From NCBI RefSeq assembly GCF_007744075.1, contig NZ_CP036266.1:7530564-7594563 (forward strand): 64,000 nucleotides of DNA, read 5' to 3'. The translations under genes were made by a program, and so were the position numbers. This document shows positions 16,892 to 25,962 of the stretch, piece by piece. Origin of the DNA: Gimesia chilikensis. GTDB taxonomy: Bacteria; Planctomycetota; Planctomycetia; Planctomycetales; Planctomycetaceae. Each line of letters begins with the position of its first letter. The stretch's first letter is position 1. Below the pieces are notes generated by a model. The model was given only the letters and a program-made list of their open reading frames with translations. It had not been told where the DNA came from and made no database searches.

Positions 16892-18460
16892 TCAACGCGC
16901 CGTTCCCGGCGTCGTCTCTTTCACATCGATCGAAAGTTTTCCCACCGCCTGTAAGATAGGTAAGAAGATCGCCAGTGGTGCCGGGGCATTCTCAGACAGA
17001 CTCGAGTCCGCGAGTTTAATGTGCCCCGCGCCGATCCCCCCTTTTCCCAGAGTCGCATCCAGGGGAATCCAACGGCCATCCAGATAGACCTCGGTCCACA
17101 TGTGCCCGCCAAAGCTTGCCCGGCTTGGAATGTAGACCAGCCCCACCGCCACGCGCGCAGGCAGCTTCATGGCCCGCAGCATCGCCGCCAGCAGGACCGC
17201 GTGCTCTGTGCAATCCCCTTCCATATTCTTCGCCACTTCGCCCGCAGACGCCAGTGCCGTCGAAAAATTCTTCTTCCGCAGATGCTCGTGCACATATTTT
17301 TCCATCTGCACAGCCTGCTTCCACGGATTGGTTTCAGATTGCACCGCCTGCTTCGCATGCTCGACCACACGTGAATCGTCAGACTGGAGAAACTGGGAGG
17401 GTTGCAGATACTCAGCATCTACATCCGCTGCGGGAAACTCCTGGGGCGCTGCCGCCTTCTGCACGGTGAGCCGGGCCCGATGTTCATCCAGTTTCTCCAC
17501 TTTCTGCGTCTCGCTCTCCGGCAAGACCGACGTCGGATCACCATCGGTCAGCGTAATCTCGTAGACCACACGCTCTGTATCATGTGCCCCGGGGATCGGC
17601 TTGACCTTAATCAACGTCTGCACCGCCAGGTCCAGTTCCTTACCGGACAACTCTTCCAAGGCGACCTCTTTACTTACCGTATAAGTAATCATCGCCGATC
17701 CCAGAAAATCGGCCACCGTTTTCGGAATCTTCCCTTCCCGCGTGACGTATAAATCAATCGTCATTCCGGGCAACAGGGACTGTTTCATCTCCACGTGCAG
17801 ACATTCGGCTTCTTCCCCGCCATACAGCTCCGTTTTCTCGTAATCGAGGGCCTTGAGCTGCACGTCGGTTACTTTGTTGTATTCGGGCAGCAGCATTGAG
17901 AATGTCTGCTCCTCGCCCGGCTGGAGCGGCTGTTTCTGGAAAAACTGGTCTATATAACTGGGAGAATGAAATGTCGGCTTCCATTTCAACTGCGACTGTT
18001 TTGCCTGATTCGCCACGCTGGTTTTAATGTGCAGGGTCCCGTCGCGTACTTCGCCTTCAGAAACCGTGGAAGCAGCAGGGGGATTCTGCATTTCAAACGT
18101 ATACGCCAGCAACTCACCAGCGGTCGTCTCTTTCGTTTTCAGATGCGTCTCCAGATTCAGAGCCTGCCCAAACCGCTTCAGCTTCAGATAGGAATCACTC
18201 TGCTGCAGAACGACCCGGTTCTCTCCTTCACCTGACTGGTGCGTCTGTGAACGGGCATAACCAATCCGCAGGTCATTCACGTAAATCACCTGCCAGACGT
18301 CTGCTTCCTCCACAGATGCGTTCTGTCCTGCCTGTTGTGTGGCAGCCTCCACCGCAGGCACCGGCTGTTCTGCACAACCTGTCAGGCTCCCTACGAGCCA
18401 CAGTCCCAGAGACAGAGTCACATTTCGACTTTTCAGCCAGGATCGTAATCGGGTTTGCAT
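16892..18460 (-). CDS. transglutaminase-like lipoprotein
   Basis: 522 residues from the ATG at 18460, which gives a lipoprotein signal peptide (VTLSLGLWLVGSLTGC, lipobox LTGC); an upstream in-frame ATG would add 29 residues. The long middle part (about 40-370) is beta-rich and unassigned. The C-terminal transglutaminase fold carries the triad Cys417 (EGDCTEH), His453 (GGHMWTEV) and Asp468 (PLDAT). Such domains in bacteria act as cysteine proteases or amide-forming enzymes; a membrane-anchored periplasmic role is likely. No adjacent DUF58/AAA partner is present, unlike many transglutaminase loci. Confidence 0.85.
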   Translation of the reverse strand: MQTRLRSWLKSRNVTLSLGLWLVGSLTGCAEQPVPAVEAATQQAGQNASVEEADVWQVIYVNDLRIGYARSQTHQSGEGENRVVLQQSDSYLKLKRFGQALNLETHLKTKETTAGELLAYTFEMQNPPAASTVSEGEVRDGTLHIKTSVANQAKQSQLKWKPTFHSPSYIDQFFQKQPLQPGEEQTFSMLLPEYNKVTDVQLKALDYEKTELYGGEEAECLHVEMKQSLLPGMTIDLYVTREGKIPKTVADFLGSAMITYTVSKEVALEELSGKELDLAVQTLIKVKPIPGAHDTERVVYEITLTDGDPTSVLPESETQKVEKLDEHRARLTVQKAAAPQEFPAADVDAEYLQPSQFLQSDDSRVVEHAKQAVQSETNPWKQAVQMEKYVHEHLRKKNFSTALASAGEVAKNMEGDCTEHAVLLAAMLRAMKLPARVAVGLVYIPSRASFGGHMWTEVYLDGRWIPLDATLGKGGIGAGHIKLADSSLSENAPAPLAIFLPILQAVGKLSIDVKETTPGTAR

Positions 18461-18531
18461 CGTCCGGTTCTTTCTAAGCGATAAAAGTCTGCTAGTGACA
18501 GCTGACGTCAGATGGGAGATGAAACAGGCAT

Positions 18532-18570
18532 AAAAAAATCCCTGCAATTCTCGCTGGAGTTGCAGGGATT
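18532..18570 (-). terminator. intrinsic terminator of the basic/acidic protein gene
   Basis: 11-pair stem AATCCCTGCAA (18537-18547) / TTGCAGGGATT (18560-18570), with seven T on the minus strand. Confidence 0.9.
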
Positions 18571-18607
18571 ATTGTAGTCGGTTCAGGGGACTTCAGGAAA
18601 CCGGAAA

Positions 18608-19117
18608 TCAGTCGAGATCTTCTTCCAGATCATCATCACTTTCTTCCACATCGTCTCCATCATCGCTGTCATCCAGATCGACATCGTCCAGGTCATCTGA
18701 GTCGTCCGAATCATCTGTGGCGTCGACATCTTCATCATCGGTGTCGTCGCTGTTCAATGTGTCGTCGTCGAGATCTGCTGTATCGTCGACAGGAATCTTC
18801 GCAACGACGGCTTCCCCGTCGACGGGTTCTTTGACCGGCTGAATGAAGTACAGTTTCTTGGCATTCTTGGCACGCAGCTGTTCAATCCGCTCTTCTGCGG
18901 CATCACGCTGATCGTATGGGAAGCGAGACTCTTCCTTCATACTCCCTGTGAAAACACCCCAGACAAGACGACGGCGTACATCAGCTTTAGCCGACTTCTT
19001 CTTACGGGTCGCCTTCTTCTTTTTAGTGGCTTTTTTCTTGGGAGATGATTTTTCTTCCGCTTCGGCCGCTTCTGCCTGACGGCGCATTTCCAGACGACTG
19101 GGAGACTTTCGAGCCAT
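18608..19117 (-). CDS. planctomycete-type protein with Lys-rich start and Asp-rich tail
   Basis: 169 residues. Residues 1-45 are strongly basic (KKKATKKKKATRKKKSAK); a compact middle (about 47-100, RRRLVWGVFTGSMKEESRF, then FPYDQRDAAEERIEQLRAK) looks folded; the last 60 residues are nearly all Asp, Ser and Glu. The basic end resembles histone-like or RNA-binding tails and the acidic end a charge-balancing tail. It has no membrane segment. Single gene with its own terminator. Function unknown. Confidence 0.75.
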   Translation of the reverse strand: MARKSPSRLEMRRQAEAAEAEEKSSPKKKATKKKKATRKKKSAKADVRRRLVWGVFTGSMKEESRFPYDQRDAAEERIEQLRAKNAKKLYFIQPVKEPVDGEAVVAKIPVDDTADLDDDTLNSDDTDDEDVDATDDSDDSDDLDDVDLDDSDDGDDVEESDDDLEEDLD

Positions 19118-19652
19118 TTTCGCTTCTTTGGTAAAATTAAACTCTATTTGTAAGTTGAAATGGGAACACCTTGGAAGCTAAGCATAACAATTCAATTCTG
19201 GAATGACTATGGACAGACAAGCCCTCAGAGGGTGAAGAACGCATTTTTTTCGTTTTGAAACCTGAAAACCGGCGCACCAGGCCTGACCACCAATTCAACA
19301 GGCTGCAGACAACGCCCCAACTCCCCCCACTCAGCAGGTGATTTGCCTGCCTGAGAGAATGAGCAGCATTATTCCAAATTCAGCCGAATTCGCACCTCGA
19401 GGCTTATCTCATTGAAATAAATAGACTTACATGAATTTAACCGCAAAAATCACGAGAACATTTAACCAATTCCATCGAAATAATCAGAATAACTTATTTA
19501 ACCGGACCCCAATGACCGATCAATCAGGATAGCAATCTCATTGTTTCGTTTGCGCAGCAGGAATGACTCACAGTGCGAACCTGACGATAGATAGAGCTCT
19601 GATGTAATGGACGAAATCAAATATCTCTCTACAATTGGGAACGGAGTTGTTC
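19118..19652. other. divergent intergenic region
   Basis: 535 AT-rich bases between two divergent genes. No gene is seen. It carries the likely promoter of the BON-domain gene near its right end; the rest shows no repeat or conserved structure that I can support. Confidence 0.5.
19581..19608 (+). promoter_or_regulatory. possible promoter of the BON-domain gene
   Basis: CTGACG (19581-19586), 16-base spacer, TGTAAT (19603-19608), 45 bases before the start codon. Moderate match only. Confidence 0.3.
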
Positions 19653-20792
19653 ATGAAACGGTATCGTAAGTGGGTCTTGACGCTGGGGATCATGGCGGTG
19701 ACTCCCGGTATCACAATGGCCGGACCCTTGGATTTCTTCACAAAGAAATCTGAACAGTCTAGTTCGACCGCTGTATCGGGCAAGATTTCCAACAATCAGA
19801 AAGTCGCCAATGACATTGCCGACGCTCTGAGACAAGCCCGGTTAACCGGTTACAACATGGAAATCGAATTCAACAAAGGTGTTGCAGTACTTTCCGGTAA
19901 AATTCCGACTGCCGCACAAAAAGCACAGGCCACCCGGCTGATCTCACGGGTCGAAGGTGTGACTCGTGTCGACAACCGACTGGTTGTCAGTGAAGCTGCC
20001 GGTAACCCGACTGCTTCAACCGCTCCTGGGACTCCTCAAAAGAGCCTCAATCCTTTCCGTAGAGCGGACGACATTGTCCAGACCTCTGCTTCAGCAGATC
20101 CCTTCCTGAAAGGGTCTCTGCAACAGGCTCAGTTCGAACAATCCGTGGAAAACCGACGTTCCAATGTGCAAACCGTTTCTCATCAGGCTCCTGCTCCTCG
20201 CAGTGCCGGCGTGAGCAACCAGCAGATGGCAGAACAACTGGCCAAAGCACTGGGACCAGCCCTGGCATCCGCTCACGAAGTGGAAATCCGCTTCAAAAAC
20301 GGAACAGCTATCCTGCAGGGATCAATTGGATCTCCTCGGGAAAAACAGATGGCAACCCAGATTGCCCAACGTGTTCCGGGTGTGAAAGCGGTTGATAACC
20401 GTCTGCAGGTTCAGGCTTCTGCTCCCCAGACGTCCATGATTCAGCCGACCAACTACATGAACTATCAGGCTCCGAATCCTGGTCCTGGTGGCCCTCCAAT
20501 GATGAGCCCCCAGCCTGGCATGGGTCCTGTTGCCAACAATGTTTACAACAGCCCGCACTTGCCTGAAACTGCCTGGCCAACTTATGCAAACTACCCGAAC
20601 TACGCTCAGGTAGCTTACCCCAGCCAGTACTCAGCCAGTGCCTTCCCTTACATCGGGCCTTTCTACCCCTATCCTCAGGTTCCACTGGGATGGCGTCAGG
20701 CTCAGCTCGAATGGGATGATGGCTCCTGGAAACTGAACTTCCGCCCTCGCACCGACCGCTGGTGGTGGTTCATGAATCCAAAGAACTGGTAA
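19653..20792 (+). CDS. exported protein with two BON domains
   Basis: 379 residues from the ATG at 19653, picked because GGAACGGAG precedes it and a signal peptide follows (WVLTLGIMAVTPGITMAG). Two BON domains (about 40-105 and 185-250) share the pattern VANDIADALRQA/MAEQLAKALGPA, then GVAVLSGKI/GTAILQGSI, then VTRVDNRLVV/VKAVDNRLQV. BON domains are found in OsmY and secretins and are thought to bind phospholipids. The C-terminus is Pro/Tyr-rich and ends in WRQAQLEWDDGSWKLNFRP, probably a small folded tail. Likely periplasmic; monocistronic. Confidence 0.85.
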   Translation: MKRYRKWVLTLGIMAVTPGITMAGPLDFFTKKSEQSSSTAVSGKISNNQKVANDIADALRQARLTGYNMEIEFNKGVAVLSGKIPTAAQKAQATRLISRVEGVTRVDNRLVVSEAAGNPTASTAPGTPQKSLNPFRRADDIVQTSASADPFLKGSLQQAQFEQSVENRRSNVQTVSHQAPAPRSAGVSNQQMAEQLAKALGPALASAHEVEIRFKNGTAILQGSIGSPREKQMATQIAQRVPGVKAVDNRLQVQASAPQTSMIQPTNYMNYQAPNPGPGGPPMMSPQPGMGPVANNVYNSPHLPETAWPTYANYPNYAQVAYPSQYSASAFPYIGPFYPYPQVPLGWRQAQLEWDDGSWKLNFRPRTDRWWWFMNPKNW

Positions 20793-20820
20793 GTCACTCA
20801 CCAGTTTGACCAAAACGTGG

Positions 20821-20859
20821 AAATGCCTTCCGGAACTCGCTTTCTGGAAGGCATTTTTT
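20821..20859 (+). terminator. intrinsic terminator of the BON-domain gene
   Basis: 12-pair stem AATGCCTTCCGG / CTGGAAGGCATT (one G-T pair), followed by six T. Confidence 0.9.
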
Positions 20860-20910
20860 CTGGCACCAGAGTGTGAACACACAGTGAACATGCTCCCGCC
20901 AGGCCGTCAC

Positions 20911-20944
20911 AACGGTTTTTACCGACGAAATCGTCAAAACCGTT
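20911..20944. repeat. nested palindrome downstream of the BON-domain gene
   Basis: AACGGTTTT (20911-20919) pairs with AAAACCGTT (20936-20944) and encloses a second hairpin GACG-AAAT-CGTC. It is not followed by a clear T run. It lies in the leader of the lipoprotein gene at 21133 and might be an operator or a second terminator. Confidence 0.5.
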
Positions 20945-21132
20945 AAATTTTCACAAGATTCACGGACGCAGAGTCCGATAAGAAGAACAGGGAGTCATAG
21001 TCTGTCTCCATCAGGCAAGAGGCCAGACGACAGAACATGACATCTACTTATCGAGCTCACCGCTCACTAACACTGATGACGAAGTCAAAAACACATCAAA
21101 CCACTTCGTTCAATTCACCCGGAGGAAGAAGG

Positions 21133-21717
21133 ATGTTCAAAATCGGGAAGCAATTCAGCCGTGCTTTGCTTTTGGGCTGTGCCTGCTTGTTAACGATCAA
21201 TACCAGTGGTTGTACGCTGGTGAAAGGCTTTGTGGAAGTGGCCTACGCCGGCTCTGTCTTCTGGCGGACCACTCCTCTCATCCCGGTCACCGCCTACTGG
21301 TCACAGTTGGTTGAAGACACGTACTGGGAAGAAGAACGCTACAACAAAGTTCCTATTCTGGATCCGGTCGAAGGCGAACACGCACCGCTGTTCTGTCTCG
21401 ATCCACCCAGCCCGGATGAAGTCATTCGTGCTCTGCCGGATAAAACCGGCGGCGGAGTCTGGTTCCTGGCAGAAACCACTCGCAACAATGTCCGCATGGT
21501 GGTAGAACCCATCGTAGACCGGATTGGCGAATGCCGCTTCTACCCGATGGTTGGACCAGCTCGTCAGCACCACTGTCACTACAAGTGCACCGTGTACTAC
21601 GACAAAACCATTCGCTCAGACTGGCCCATTCCGTTCTCCAACACTGATCAGACCAAAGAAGTGGTTTACATCGACCACGACCACCTGATCCGCTGTGCCG
21701 GACCACCATCTGAGTAA
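21133..21717 (+). CDS. lipoprotein of unknown function
   Basis: 194 residues from the ATG at 21133, just after CGGAGGAAGAAGG; an in-frame ATG at 21037 lacks such a site. A lipoprotein signal peptide is seen (ALLLGCACLLTINTSGC). The mature part has a paired His/Cys-rich stretch (GPARQHHCHYKCTVYYDK) and ends with YIDHDHLIRCAGPPSE, giving several His and Cys that could bind metal. I do not recognise the family. A hairpin with a short T tract follows. Confidence 0.65.
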   Translation: MFKIGKQFSRALLLGCACLLTINTSGCTLVKGFVEVAYAGSVFWRTTPLIPVTAYWSQLVEDTYWEEERYNKVPILDPVEGEHAPLFCLDPPSPDEVIRALPDKTGGGVWFLAETTRNNVRMVVEPIVDRIGECRFYPMVGPARQHHCHYKCTVYYDKTIRSDWPIPFSNTDQTKEVVYIDHDHLIRCAGPPSE

Positions 21718-21786
21718 TACTGAACTCCATGCGGCTTCTCGCAGGAAGCGAACCGCAACCAAACTAAAAAGTCTACCCACCAGCAG

Positions 21787-21826
21787 GGCCGATGATTCTA
21801 ACCGGGTGAAAGAATCATCGGCCTTT
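21787..21826 (+). terminator. intrinsic terminator of the lipoprotein gene
   Basis: 13-pair perfect stem GGCCGATGATTCT (21787-21799) / AGAATCATCGGCC (21811-21823), followed by only three T. Confidence 0.65.
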
Positions 21827-21878
21827 GCACGCGCGCTGACTGACAATGTCGACTTCATGAGAACTCGCTACCCGTCGT

Positions 21879-22358
21879 TCAGTCTTCTGTCAGTTCAAAA
21901 ACAGCAGAGATCGCAGGCAGCCCTTCTACTTGAATCTGCACACGCAACGGAAAGATCTTCTCCAGGCTGGTCTGAAAGGCACTGCAGAGCGCAACCCTCT
22001 CTTGAACTCGACACAGTTCTCTGGCCTCATGTGCGATGAAGAGCCACTCCCCTGCATGAAACACATCCACACAGTAAGGAGTCAAATCATAAGCCCGGAC
22101 AGCAACCCGGCCGAAGTGCTCTGAACCATCAGAAAAACAGAGCCCCCCTTTCACATAAAACCGGCCCACCTCGCGCAACAGATCAATTTGACCTCGATAA
22201 CAGTCTGCCGGAATTTCCACCGCATCATCCTCTTCCAGTCCTGCAGGCAGTGCTGGACCACCGGGAAACCATTCGCCATACTCTGCATCCACCCAGATCG
22301 AATCCGGTAAGAAATCCTCGGGTAACAGATCATCGAAGTGCTTGATGCGGGGTGACAT
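21879..22358 (-). CDS. hypothetical soluble protein
   Basis: 159 residues, acidic at the start (FDDLLPEDFLPDSIWVDAEYGEW), with no signal peptide or membrane segment. The middle (GQIDLLREVGRFYVKGGLCF, then DGSEHFGRVAVRAYDL) is beta-rich. I do not recognise it. It is the first of several small unknown genes in the 21.8-26.6 kb stretch, all with different orientation or spacing, as in an accessory region. Confidence 0.6.
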   Translation of the reverse strand: MSPRIKHFDDLLPEDFLPDSIWVDAEYGEWFPGGPALPAGLEEDDAVEIPADCYRGQIDLLREVGRFYVKGGLCFSDGSEHFGRVAVRAYDLTPYCVDVFHAGEWLFIAHEARELCRVQERVALCSAFQTSLEKIFPLRVQIQVEGLPAISAVFELTED

Positions 22359-22576
22359 GACAAGGCTCTCTGATTCTCGCAGCAGAATTCATGAATGATT
22401 GCAGATGATCGCCATTCAACATGGATCGCAAACAGAAATCAACAGTTTTCACTGGCACCCTACTCCCATCACGCTAAAATCAAAGTCCGCAGGCACACTG
22501 ACGACGGGCAACTACAGCGCTGAGTGGGCTGCCCACCGACCATCCACTTTGATAACCCACTTTTAGTGAGCACCCG

Positions 22577-23014
22577 ATGGCCAAAGCTTCGTATACCCTG
22601 CGCAACGGACGCGTTTATGTCCATGAAAAATGCCAACAGCCCACTCAGGTCAATGGCGGCGACTTCGAAGGCTTATGTAACCCGTTCAATCTCTGCCTGG
22701 GAACCGTCTGCGCCCATTGTGGCGGCCCCCGCGCATTACGCACTTTCCACTGGGCCGACACCGGCGAACAACTGGATGACTACCGCAGACGCCTCCGCAC
22801 GAAAGTTCCCCCGATTTATTCCTGGTGGTATCTCTGGATCTCCCCCTTGATCGGCCTCATCGCCGGCACCATTATCGGGCCACTCTTTCTGAATAACAGC
22901 AGCCTGCCAGTCGCCGCCGGCTCCGCCCTGGTCGGCACATTGATCATGTACCTGATCATCGGCCCCAAACTGTTGATGCTGATCGCCCCCAAAAAGTATT
23001 ATCAACTCAGGTAG
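22577..23014 (+). CDS. small membrane protein with N-terminal Cys cluster
   Basis: 145 residues. The N-terminal half has Cys/His at HEKCQQ, GLCNPFNLC and VCAHCGG, suggesting a zinc site. Two hydrophobic helices follow (WWYLWISPLIGLIAGTIIGP and the VAAGSALVGTLIMYLIIGP stretch). The C-terminus is short and basic. Possibly cotranscribed with the gene at 23063 (48-base gap). Function unknown. Confidence 0.6.
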   Translation: MAKASYTLRNGRVYVHEKCQQPTQVNGGDFEGLCNPFNLCLGTVCAHCGGPRALRTFHWADTGEQLDDYRRRLRTKVPPIYSWWYLWISPLIGLIAGTIIGPLFLNNSSLPVAAGSALVGTLIMYLIIGPKLLMLIAPKKYYQLR

Positions 23015-23062
23015 CAGACAGGACAGCTCCATCACAAAACCGGTAACAGGAGTCAGGACCAC

Positions 23063-23557
23063 ATGAGTATCAGCTACATCCTCACGCCTGTCACACCACA
23101 GCTCCTGGAATGGGGACGCGAGTGTGGCGTGCCGATTTCGCTGGAAACGCCCGCCGGTCGCACCGTTACCCGCAGCGATCTCGCACAGGTCCTGGAATCC
23201 CTGGCCGGTTTCACCGGCGATGTTCGTGGCACAGAAGAGGACTTCACTGCCAGCATCGCTTCCGAAGAAATGATCGACTGGGAATATAAATCCGACGACC
23301 CGCTGCTGAACCAGGCCTTCGGCGGTCCTCACACCAGCCCCAGAGAATCCGCCGACATTTACCGGCTCCATCCCCCAGACCAGAGTCCCTCCCTCAGCTT
23401 CCAGGGCCATCTCACGCTGATTGTCCGCATCGCCAGCGAACTCGCCAAACACTGCGGCCCCCAGGCCGCCTTCGCCACCAGCGACGGCATCCCCGCCTTC
23501 TTCCTGCCCGATCAGCAAACTCCCGTGTGGAATGAACCTTGGCTGGACGAAGGCTAA
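23063..23557 (+). CDS. hypothetical protein, possibly paired with the upstream membrane protein
   Basis: 164 residues, soluble, from an ATG preceded by AACAGGAG. Visible features are an N-terminal strand (ISYILTPVTPQLLEW), a Gly/Thr loop (LETPAGRTVTRSDLAQ) and an acidic middle. I do not recognise the family. It could be part of a two-gene unit with the Cys-cluster membrane protein. Confidence 0.6.
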   Translation: MSISYILTPVTPQLLEWGRECGVPISLETPAGRTVTRSDLAQVLESLAGFTGDVRGTEEDFTASIASEEMIDWEYKSDDPLLNQAFGGPHTSPRESADIYRLHPPDQSPSLSFQGHLTLIVRIASELAKHCGPQAAFATSDGIPAFFLPDQQTPVWNEPWLDEG

Positions 23558-23698
23558 CACAAAATCGCCCACCAAAATCAGCATGATCTCTCACTTTCTC
23601 CTCGCTCTCACAACTTCAGCAGTTACACTGGAAATCAGGCAGCTTTGTAACCGCCACGAAACTCTCTCGGTTTCTGACTCTCACCCGGAAAGAAACGC

Positions 23699-24361
23699 AT
23701 GGACTATGACACGCTCCTGAATCAGCACCTCTGTTTTGCCTTCGATCGTCAGTTGCTTCTGGCTGACCTTGTGGAAGACCTGGACTGGGGCTACGACGTT
23801 TCCACGGGACTTCTCACATTCGGAGACCGCTATGAATTTCAGGCGGAGATCCTGGGAACCGAAGCCGACGGCGATTCCAGCTGGCTCTGGTCCTGGGCGA
23901 ATGAGATGAGCTCCTTGCCTCCGGAACGCACGCAGGCAGCATTGGAACTCAAGCAGCTGGGTGAAAGAGAAGGAATCCCCGAACTTTCCGATGCCCGCCA
24001 CTCATTGTCGGTGGTCAACGGCCACGCCTTAGGTATGATCGCCGTTGGTCAGAAGCTGGGGCAGGCATATTACCATGGCCCACATGCCCAGGGAGCTGTT
24101 CTATTGCTGATCGTCGAACCGGAAATGCCCTGGTCGGTCGATCACAGCCTGCAGCGCATCACTGCCAACTTCCCACAGATTATCGCACAGATGGAAGTTG
24201 CAGATCACAAGAACGCGCTCTTCCATTATCTGCAGCACTACGGACTGAAACCAAAAGTGAGCGCGCATGCCCTCGTGGTCGAAGAAAACGGACAGGAACT
24301 GCTCCACGCCACATTCGATGAGCTCGACCGCCTGCAGGAATTAAAAGCGTCGCTGTCATAA
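23699..24361 (+). CDS. DUF6882-like protein
   Basis: 220 residues. The block LTFGDRYEFQAEILGTEADG, then SSWLWSWANE and VNGHALGMIAVGQ, fits what I recall of DUF6882, a family of unknown function in which a conserved SWLWAWAN motif precedes a helical domain. A second half (about 130-215) looks like another alpha/beta unit. Soluble. Neighbours give no clue to its role. Confidence 0.55.
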   Translation: MDYDTLLNQHLCFAFDRQLLLADLVEDLDWGYDVSTGLLTFGDRYEFQAEILGTEADGDSSWLWSWANEMSSLPPERTQAALELKQLGEREGIPELSDARHSLSVVNGHALGMIAVGQKLGQAYYHGPHAQGAVLLLIVEPEMPWSVDHSLQRITANFPQIIAQMEVADHKNALFHYLQHYGLKPKVSAHALVVEENGQELLHATFDELDRLQELKASLS

Positions 24362-24421
24362 ACGATTGATATATTGATAAAGAAATCTACCGCAAATAAG
24401 GTGAAAAGATATATTTCTTAA

Positions 24422-24844
24422 TCAGGGAACAGCGACCAGCTCTTCTTCTTTCTCTTCAAGAGCCCTACGAGCGATGTTAATGTGATCTTCATTCTTATTC
24501 AGGTGCATTTTTGACAAGTAAAGATCAAAAGTATTCTTTAACCATTTTTTCTCTGTCTCAGAATCAACCTTTGTCTTTCTTTTGAATGAAACTCTGTAAA
24601 TACAACCGCTATTTTTACCAATTAAAATAGACATATCGGGCGTTGACAATTCATTCGATTCTTCTTCAGAGTCATCAAGATACTTAAACTCGATCACAAT
24701 CCGATCATCACTCTCATCAAAACGGCTCCGAATAGCTTCCGGAATATCAAAAGGGGATAGATCAAATGAAATATCAACGCCATTTCGAGTATCGTGCTTT
24801 GGTTTACTCAATCGCTCAATATCTAAGTCAAGCCAATCAGTCAT
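24422..24844 (-). CDS. hypothetical acidic protein of an AT-rich two-gene module
   Basis: 140 residues from the ATG at 24844 (an ATG at 24874 would overlap the upstream gene by 20 bases). Asp/Glu/Lys-rich with strands IVIEFKYLDD and SILIGKNSGCIYRVSFKRKT, and a helical C-terminus ending in a Glu-rich stretch. I do not recognise it. The base composition is clearly more AT-rich than its surroundings, like its upstream neighbour. The two genes are nearly contiguous and probably act together. Confidence 0.55.
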   Translation of the reverse strand: MTDWLDLDIERLSKPKHDTRNGVDISFDLSPFDIPEAIRSRFDESDDRIVIEFKYLDDSEEESNELSTPDMSILIGKNSGCIYRVSFKRKTKVDSETEKKWLKNTFDLYLSKMHLNKNEDHINIARRALEEKEEELVAVP

Positions 24845-24854
24845 AGAACCATCC

Positions 24855-25871
24855 TTACCCTTCAAAGATTCCATAACGGCGCAGTTCTCTGTTTAATAAA
24901 CTTAAGCCATCACGAAATTTTTTTTCGGTCGTATCAATACATGAATGCTCATTAGAGCTATCCATGACCAAGACTCCCCAACATTCTTTTTTCTCATCTC
25001 TAATTGTAACCCCAAGGATAGACGTAGGGCACGTTTTTCTTTTTTTTAATCGCTGCCATACTGATTCTACTGAGGTGTTCGTGTTTTTTGCATAATCTCT
25101 CACTCTTCTATCTAGTTTATCGAATCTCTCAGCTTTTGTTGATGAGATATTTAACCATCTAATTGTTTTGAACCATAGCCGACCGACAAAGCTTATGTAT
25201 TCTTCCCCATTTAAATCTGGCAACTTGCTTCCTTCACTTCCTACCCGATACGCCCCCCTCCTCCAAGTCTGTCCGGCAACTCCTTCTGAATTCTGTGCTG
25301 CGTCTGGTGCTAAAAAAACAGTGGTACCATCCTGAGTCACATGCCCAGAGCGATAAATTACACACAACCATCCAGACCATGGCCCCAGCCAATATCCCCA
25401 AGGATTAAACAGACCTTTAAATGGCCACATCCAGAACTTAAAGTCTACATGCTTAAAAAGAGTTACGCGGTTATGATCAATTGGTGTGTTTGGAGGGAGT
25501 TCAGGAAAACAAACCTGCCTAAACTTATCTAGTAACTCAGAAATGTGGCGATCTATTATTTTTTGTTCATTTGTTTTTCCTCTTAGCCACCAACGTAGAA
25601 TACGGGAAATTGCTAAAAGAGATACTGATAGGAGCAACACAAGCGGTGCATTACCTTGGATCCAATCCACCGGGTTGTAAAAAAAAGAATTTGATTCTAG
25701 CCGACTCAAATCTAAATCAAGGACATAGCCAACGATGCCCAAACAAAGGATTGATAGCCAATCTAACCATTTAAAAAGAGACAGTATTATTCTTCTCACA
25801 GGGCACCAGAGGTAACGATAAACAACAATGAATAAGAAGTTTAAGTCGTAGACTACACTGTGTGCATCCAA
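24855..25871 (-). CDS. two-helix membrane protein with C-terminal GAF-like domain
   Basis: 338 residues. Two hydrophobic helices lie at about 33-53 (LFKWLDWLSILCLGIVGYVL) and 75-90 (APLVLLLSVSLLAISRIL), followed by a basic stretch and a cytoplasmic part. Near the C-terminus the run SILGVTIRDEKKECWGVLVM is typical of the core strands of GAF domains, which bind small molecules such as cyclic nucleotides. This 2TM-sensor layout suits a nucleotide- or redox-sensing membrane protein, possibly an effector of a defence system; that is inference. AT-rich, with codon choice unlike the rest of the window. Confidence 0.55.
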   Translation of the reverse strand: MDAHSVVYDLNFLFIVVYRYLWCPVRRIILSLFKWLDWLSILCLGIVGYVLDLDLSRLESNSFFYNPVDWIQGNAPLVLLLSVSLLAISRILRWWLRGKTNEQKIIDRHISELLDKFRQVCFPELPPNTPIDHNRVTLFKHVDFKFWMWPFKGLFNPWGYWLGPWSGWLCVIYRSGHVTQDGTTVFLAPDAAQNSEGVAGQTWRRGAYRVGSEGSKLPDLNGEEYISFVGRLWFKTIRWLNISSTKAERFDKLDRRVRDYAKNTNTSVESVWQRLKKRKTCPTSILGVTIRDEKKECWGVLVMDSSNEHSCIDTTEKKFRDGLSLLNRELRRYGIFEG

Positions 25872-25962
25872 AACCTAACTATTGTTCACATATATACTAT
25901 CGTCATACGACTACTAATCCAAACTAATAATAACTTCTTAGTGGGATTTCACTCGACTGAAA

